Below the pieces are notes generated by a model. The model saw only the letters and a list, made by a program, of their open reading frames with translations. It had not been told where the DNA came from and made no database searches. Source: Acanthopleura granulata (lineage: Eukaryota; Mollusca; Polyplacophora; Chitonida; Chitonidae). From it: a stretch of DNA of 64,000 nt. The DNA lies in NCBI GenBank assembly GCA_016165875.1, contig JABBOT010000033.1, positions 248,001 to 312,000 of the forward strand, read 5' to 3'. The number at the start of each line of letters is the position of its first letter. The stretch's first letter is position 1. The translations under genes and the position numbers were made by a program. Below, piece after piece: positions 59,561 to 64,000 of this stretch.

Positions 59561-62559
59561 CGTGATCACAAGTGGTTCGCTCACCAGTGACATTTAGCAC
59601 AACAAGTCAAGAGTGACGCATTATGCGGTCTGAGCAGAGGTACATGGCGGAATAAGGCCCAGACCCATCACTACCTCAGAGTTTATTCTGGGAAAACACG
59701 GACCAATTTTGCTTGGTATCTGGGTTGTGTAGCATGCGATTAAATTCCGCTGTTAACGTACCGTATGTTCGGTTGTGATTCTTCATGCATTCCTTACCTC
59801 TGAGAATTTCTAGCGATTCTGTGTAGCTTAACCTTTCAAATGGTATGTTTCAAACTTGATGGAATATTGTATTAAAGACTGCCACTAAAGCGTTGGTTTC
59901 CTGTTTGATTTACTTGTCTCGTATTATGATCAATCTTACATTCATGGTTCTGGCTTGGTCTGGCCACAATAAAGTTAAAATAGTGCCGTGTACACATCTT
60001 CGCAGCGTTTACCGCCCTCCCCCCCAAAATACAGAACATCTGAGGTGCATTTTACCACTGCAGTGCCAGAAGTGTGTCTAGGTTTGACCGTGCTTGTAAC
60101 AACACTGCTTCATGAACTTGAAATCAGAGAGATTAAACAATCGCGGTGAGTCAATTACGACAACTTAAAAAGTTGAAAATACCTAAAAACCTAAACATAT
60201 CGACGTTTCGACGTAGCCCTGGGGCTATTCGGTAAATCAAATGCCAAGAAATGCTCGTTTTTTCTTTGTGCTTAACAATCGATCAATGTTTCAATATTTT
60301 TTCCATGCTGCATTTTAGCTGGCGGTACAAAATGATTAATGGCCTTTAGAGGACAATCTTTAAGTGGACCAAGCTGGTCAATCTACTTCATTTCTCTCTC
60401 ATCACGCGTCCCTAATGGTGCTCTCGTTGCAAGGTCCGTTGAATTAAACCAGCGTTAATCGGCAATAATCGTCTTAAATTACAACACAACACTTTTATGG
60501 AAATATGATGAAAGGGCTGTGTCTTGAACAACTTTTCCTTTAAATTGGCCTCCTAAATAAATACATGGAAAGGCAACAGCTGTTGACTAGTTCCTCAGCG
60601 CGAGTTCTTTTACAAGTTGTTTTCAATGAAAGCAAACGCCTCTTTTATTGTGAAGAGTCCTTTCTCTGTGTTAAGTGTTTCATTCTTTGCTTGCGTCTGC
60701 ACCTTTTCATTTGTAATAGCCAAAATAACCTTGCTCTCTAAGCTCTCCGTTAACATTGCACGGCACAAAAATGCTTGGTGATTGTTTATATTTGTCTGAA
60801 GTTCCTTTTTCTCTGTCTTCTTGGCATGGATTATCGAAGGATGCTTTAGTAAATTGCCATCCAGTTAACACGAACGCTTTCAGTGTGAGTTAATGCAATT
60901 AATGAGACATAAAAATAATCGTGATTTGGAAGAAAAAATGGACAAAATAATAAAAACGGCCTTACTTAATCGTGAACCCGGATAGCAGTAACCCAGTCCC
61001 AAAGCATCACACCACAATTTCTACACTCATGTCAAGTTTGAAATTATGTCAGGTTTCACATTCAATCTCACTTATGTGCGCTTACGTTTACTGAAACATA
61101 ACATAAAATCCACAGTTAACACACTAGCCGAATACTGGCAAAGTTTTAGCCCATCGCCACCAGCTCTATTTTAGAAAAAATGTAATCGACACACCTTTGA
61201 CAACTGTCAATCACCTGTAAACCGGAGACCACAAACCGAATCAATATCATGGGAGTTCTTTTGCACGAAAAGTCACTTCAAAGCTATTCATTACCTATTT
61301 CGTTGCTTTGTATCTAATGTATTCACTGCGTTGATTCCGAACTGTCGACTGGGATTCAACCTTGAATCAAATCATTCACACTTAGAAAAGAAGGTCCAGC
61401 CTTTGGACTTTCAGGGGTTCCATGTCTTGCCTCTGTGGTAGCACCATGTAAAGTTCCACACAAAATCTTATTAATAGAGTTCAGCGTAGCACACCATATG
61501 TAATGTTCCGGGTTGCATAGGATGTTATTAGGCCCAAGTGTAATTCAGGATAGCTGCCTTTCCCAGGACGCTGATAACCAGATACACGAGATCAGGATGT
61601 GGTGTTATCTGCCTACTTTAAATATTCATTGCATATGAAATCATCTTCATGCTTGTTTTGGAGTTTAGGTGCGGAAATTCTTTTTCCCGTATGTCCACAA
61701 TCCTAAATTCATCTGATCTGTTTGAAGGATAAACCCTTCCACTGAGAAGAAAGCAAGTTTACAAAGAACAGCACCCAAGGAAGGTTGTGCCTGGTGTCTT
61801 CCGGTGAAGTAAATGGCATGGACGAGAATGACCTTCATTGAATAAACCAAAAGTACTACCTGACTGAAGTCGTGTGCCAAAGGTGGCACAGCACTAAGGT
61901 GTCTCTTACGTCTTCAGAGGTACATCTTATTTCCTACTCGCCCGCTTTTTTTATACCATCCAATTCTTGCATCCGTAGTTTAGTGGTAAATTCGAACCTC
62001 CGAATTACTTATTGACTTGATGTTATTGGATTTATTGGATTGAACTTGAGTAGTACCAATTTCCTTCAGGTGTCTTGAATTAAGGATATCAACTATATGC
62101 ATCCCTTTATGAACTTCTTCCTAAGCAAGCCTAACGGTCTCTCTTACAGCCTCTACTAAAACAGGTCTAGCCGTTTAAAGCAGGAAGGAGTAAATCACGA
62201 ACTGGTCATTTGACGGAGTTGATCGACTTTCTATAAGATCCTTCGGTGTACCGCATTGCAGTAATAAAAGTACCAACAGCAGCCATGTTTGAATTCCTAG
62301 CTGGCAGTATTAAAGACGTGTCTCGCGTTCCTCAGATGTACTACGTGACATTCTTAGTTGGTGCTCTACTAATTGAGAGGGACTCTCCGTCAGTTTTCGT
62401 GTCAGTGATTAATGTTATGCCATACCCCGCTACTCCACCCTTCCACCTCTGCTCAAGCGCAACCCCCCCCCCCCCGTGCCTTCCAGCAGTACTCTGCACA
62501 TCAGCCATGAGTTCATCGACTGACCCATTAACCGCAGGCATCCTTGAGAGAGGACAATG

Positions 62560-62770
62560 AATGTATTTTGAAATCATTTATTACCCATTTCACGCTTCGA
62601 CAGTTTCTATGACAGCTACAGGATGACTTTGTTACCTCACCGGGAACAGTATCATCACGTGACGTTCTGATTTATCTTGACATCCACCAGCTTTATTAAC
62701 CTGTCCGAATGCCCAGTCTGCCAAAATTAATCTTTATAACTAACTGCCGAAAAATGACTAGAAAACATGT
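62560..62770 (-). repeat. Segment matching S1 43035-43220 in reverse
   Basis: The reverse complement shares TTCGGACAGGTTAATAAA, AACAAAG, AGCTGTCA-type sequence, GAAACTGTCGAAG and GAAATGATTTCAAAATACAT. It is out of order within S4, so it is either a separate insertion or a rearranged piece. Confidence 0.8.
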
Positions 62771-63837
62771 TTCGTAGAATTTTCGTACAATTCGTGAAAC
62801 AATTGCCAAATGAAAAATAATTCCCGAGGCATCCGTTCGTGCAAGCTATTGTATGTAAGTGATGGAGTAGAATTAGTTAAAAGAAATATGGCTACAAGAG
62901 CCGGTAGTTCTTGTCCAATTTGTCAAAGTCATTTAGAACTCAAACGTACTTATCAGAAACAACTAAATCCTCGTTATGTCTAAGTGGTGGCAAGAACAGG
63001 ATATTAACCTTCAGATTTCCCGCCACCCAAATTGAGAAATAAACAACTGCTTAACCTTAAAGATTGTGTAATGTCATAAATGACTAACATGTAATACCCT
63101 GCCTTGACGATGCATTTATTGCTGTACACCCTTTACAATTGGGTGTGAGGAGCTGCGGTGGGAGAATTTAGCAATGGCCTGCTGTCAAAAATCGTTTTCA
63201 AAAATCAACTTGATATGAAAATGTGTAAATAGTTCATTGCCACACTTTGGCTTGAATAATATGGCAAGGAAGGTAACTTAAAAGTCAAGGAGCTGTGATG
63301 GATGCGTTATATTATACGGCTGTTCTACCCTTGGGAGCGTCGTTCTGCAAGAGTAACGTAATATTCTTTCATATTCTTCAGATCGTCTAATCCATTCGAT
63401 ATTTCTCATTACAGAGAAACAAAACCTCATTTTTTCTTATTACTTTCTCGGATATTTCACCACTAATTTATGGAAAAAATCACACAGTCGTTTTGTTACT
63501 CATCCAGTCGCCTGCAAGTACGGGGTAAACCACCATTTTCGGCCGCAAGAAAAAAAAACGTGTTTGTCTACCAACAACAACTGACGTCAATGATTGGCTA
63601 TTAGTTACCAGGGTAACATTTCAATGGTAGAAGAAACTCTATTAGTCCTGAGGCTCTCAAGGGTGCAATAAAAGACGTGGACAATTTCATTTAAATAATT
63701 TATAAGGCAAAAAAATCTCGAAAGAATGTAATGTTATGGTGGCACGACATTTTATTCATCTATTTTCCGTTACAACGGGAGAAGAATTGCTACAAGTTAT
63801 TATGTGATCAATTTCTTCGTCTCTGGTGAGTCCGACA

Positions 63838-64000
63838 TAGTCGAGCGTTCAGGCGCGTTAGCATATACAGCACAGTGACTCGAGAGCGTCTCACCACTGC
63901 GTTCGTTCTGAGTTCAAGTCCAGCTCATGCTGGTATCCTTAAGCAGGGGTCTCTGTGGCCGAGTGAGTAGCGTGCCCGCACAGAACAGTGGTACACGAGT
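63838..64000 (+). repeat. Two tRNA-like SINE heads in tandem (S4), cut by window end
   Basis: The first head includes GTTCGTTCTGAGTTCAAGTC and CAGCTCATGCTGGTATCC. A second begins GGGGTCTCTGTGGCCGAGTG. Same module and same position as in the other S copies. Confidence 0.75.

Larger units (their letters stand above)
56800..59660 (-). repeat. Family S copy 3 (inverted)
   Basis: Reverse complement of S1/S2: 56950-57050 matches 51120-51230; 57080-57620 matches 49500-50100 and 41935-42420; 57660-57880 matches S1 around the SINE insertion site; 58790-59170 matches 39820-40180. The central part 57890-58700 is not clearly shared. Contains a 27-bp duplication at 58738-58791. Confidence 0.82.
59915..64000 (-). 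repeat. Family S copy 4 (inverted, runs off the window end)
   Basis: 59920-60560 is the reverse complement of S2 49500-50160; 60580-60790 matches S3 57650-57830; 63290-63760 matches S3 58790-59170. Between them, 60800-63290 is largely unshared, apart from 62560-62770. It lies in direct tandem with S3, the two together inverted relative to S1 and S2. Confidence 0.78.

Noticed and set aside
62246..62560. 104-codon ORF with a Pro run
   Set aside because: The Pro run is a homopolymer of C; no domain. It lies in an unshared part of S4.

Overview
This is an intron-bearing, repeat-rich animal genomic window with no intact, confidently identifiable protein-coding gene. A tRNA-headed SINE occurs in many copies, with a conserved body and a tail ending in the GTACGGCGTAAAACACCAAT type. 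That SINE, together with Ty3/Gypsy and APE-type LINE relics, points to a lophotrochozoan, most likely a mollusc. This is an inference from repeat style; no species is claimed. There are no operons, CRISPR arrays or prokaryotic features.

Layout. 0-6 kb: a GC-rich perfect hairpin, a possible last pair of exons of an unknown gene, a small PHD-like zinc-finger ORF on the minus strand, and a decayed LINE (endonuclease plus the start of the reverse transcriptase). 6-10.4 kb: a broken Ty3/Gypsy element with a 5'-truncated LTR and a duplicated basic gag segment; a SINE is inserted near its 3' end. 10.5-32 kb: four copies of a long non-coding repeat (family R), two decayed multi-exon coding relics of unknown identity (16.2-17.5 and 20.7-21.2 kb), a solo LTR with a perfect 5-bp target duplication, a fold-back MITE at a TTAA site, and several minisatellites. 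28-39 kb: two copies of a second repeat (family Q), one of which was split by a nearly full-length but inactivated Ty3/Gypsy element (33931-38513, minus strand). 39-64 kb: four copies of a third long repeat (family S). Two lie on the plus strand (39.1 and 47.6 kb) and two on the minus strand (56.8 and 59.9 kb). All four carry tandem tRNA-like heads. A third Q copy, a third LTR of the first Gypsy family (minus strand) and further SINEs fill the rest.

How the parts relate. The window is a stratigraphy of nested transposition. SINE, MITE and Ty3 insertions into R, S and Q can be recognised because uninterrupted paralogues of the same target lie in the same window. Nothing here looks like a working gene system. 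The best candidates for something undescribed are the non-autonomous families R, Q and S, and the two coding relics with matching splice sites. All coordinates of repeat copies were found by eye, so boundaries are approximate (tens of bases) unless a target duplication fixes them.
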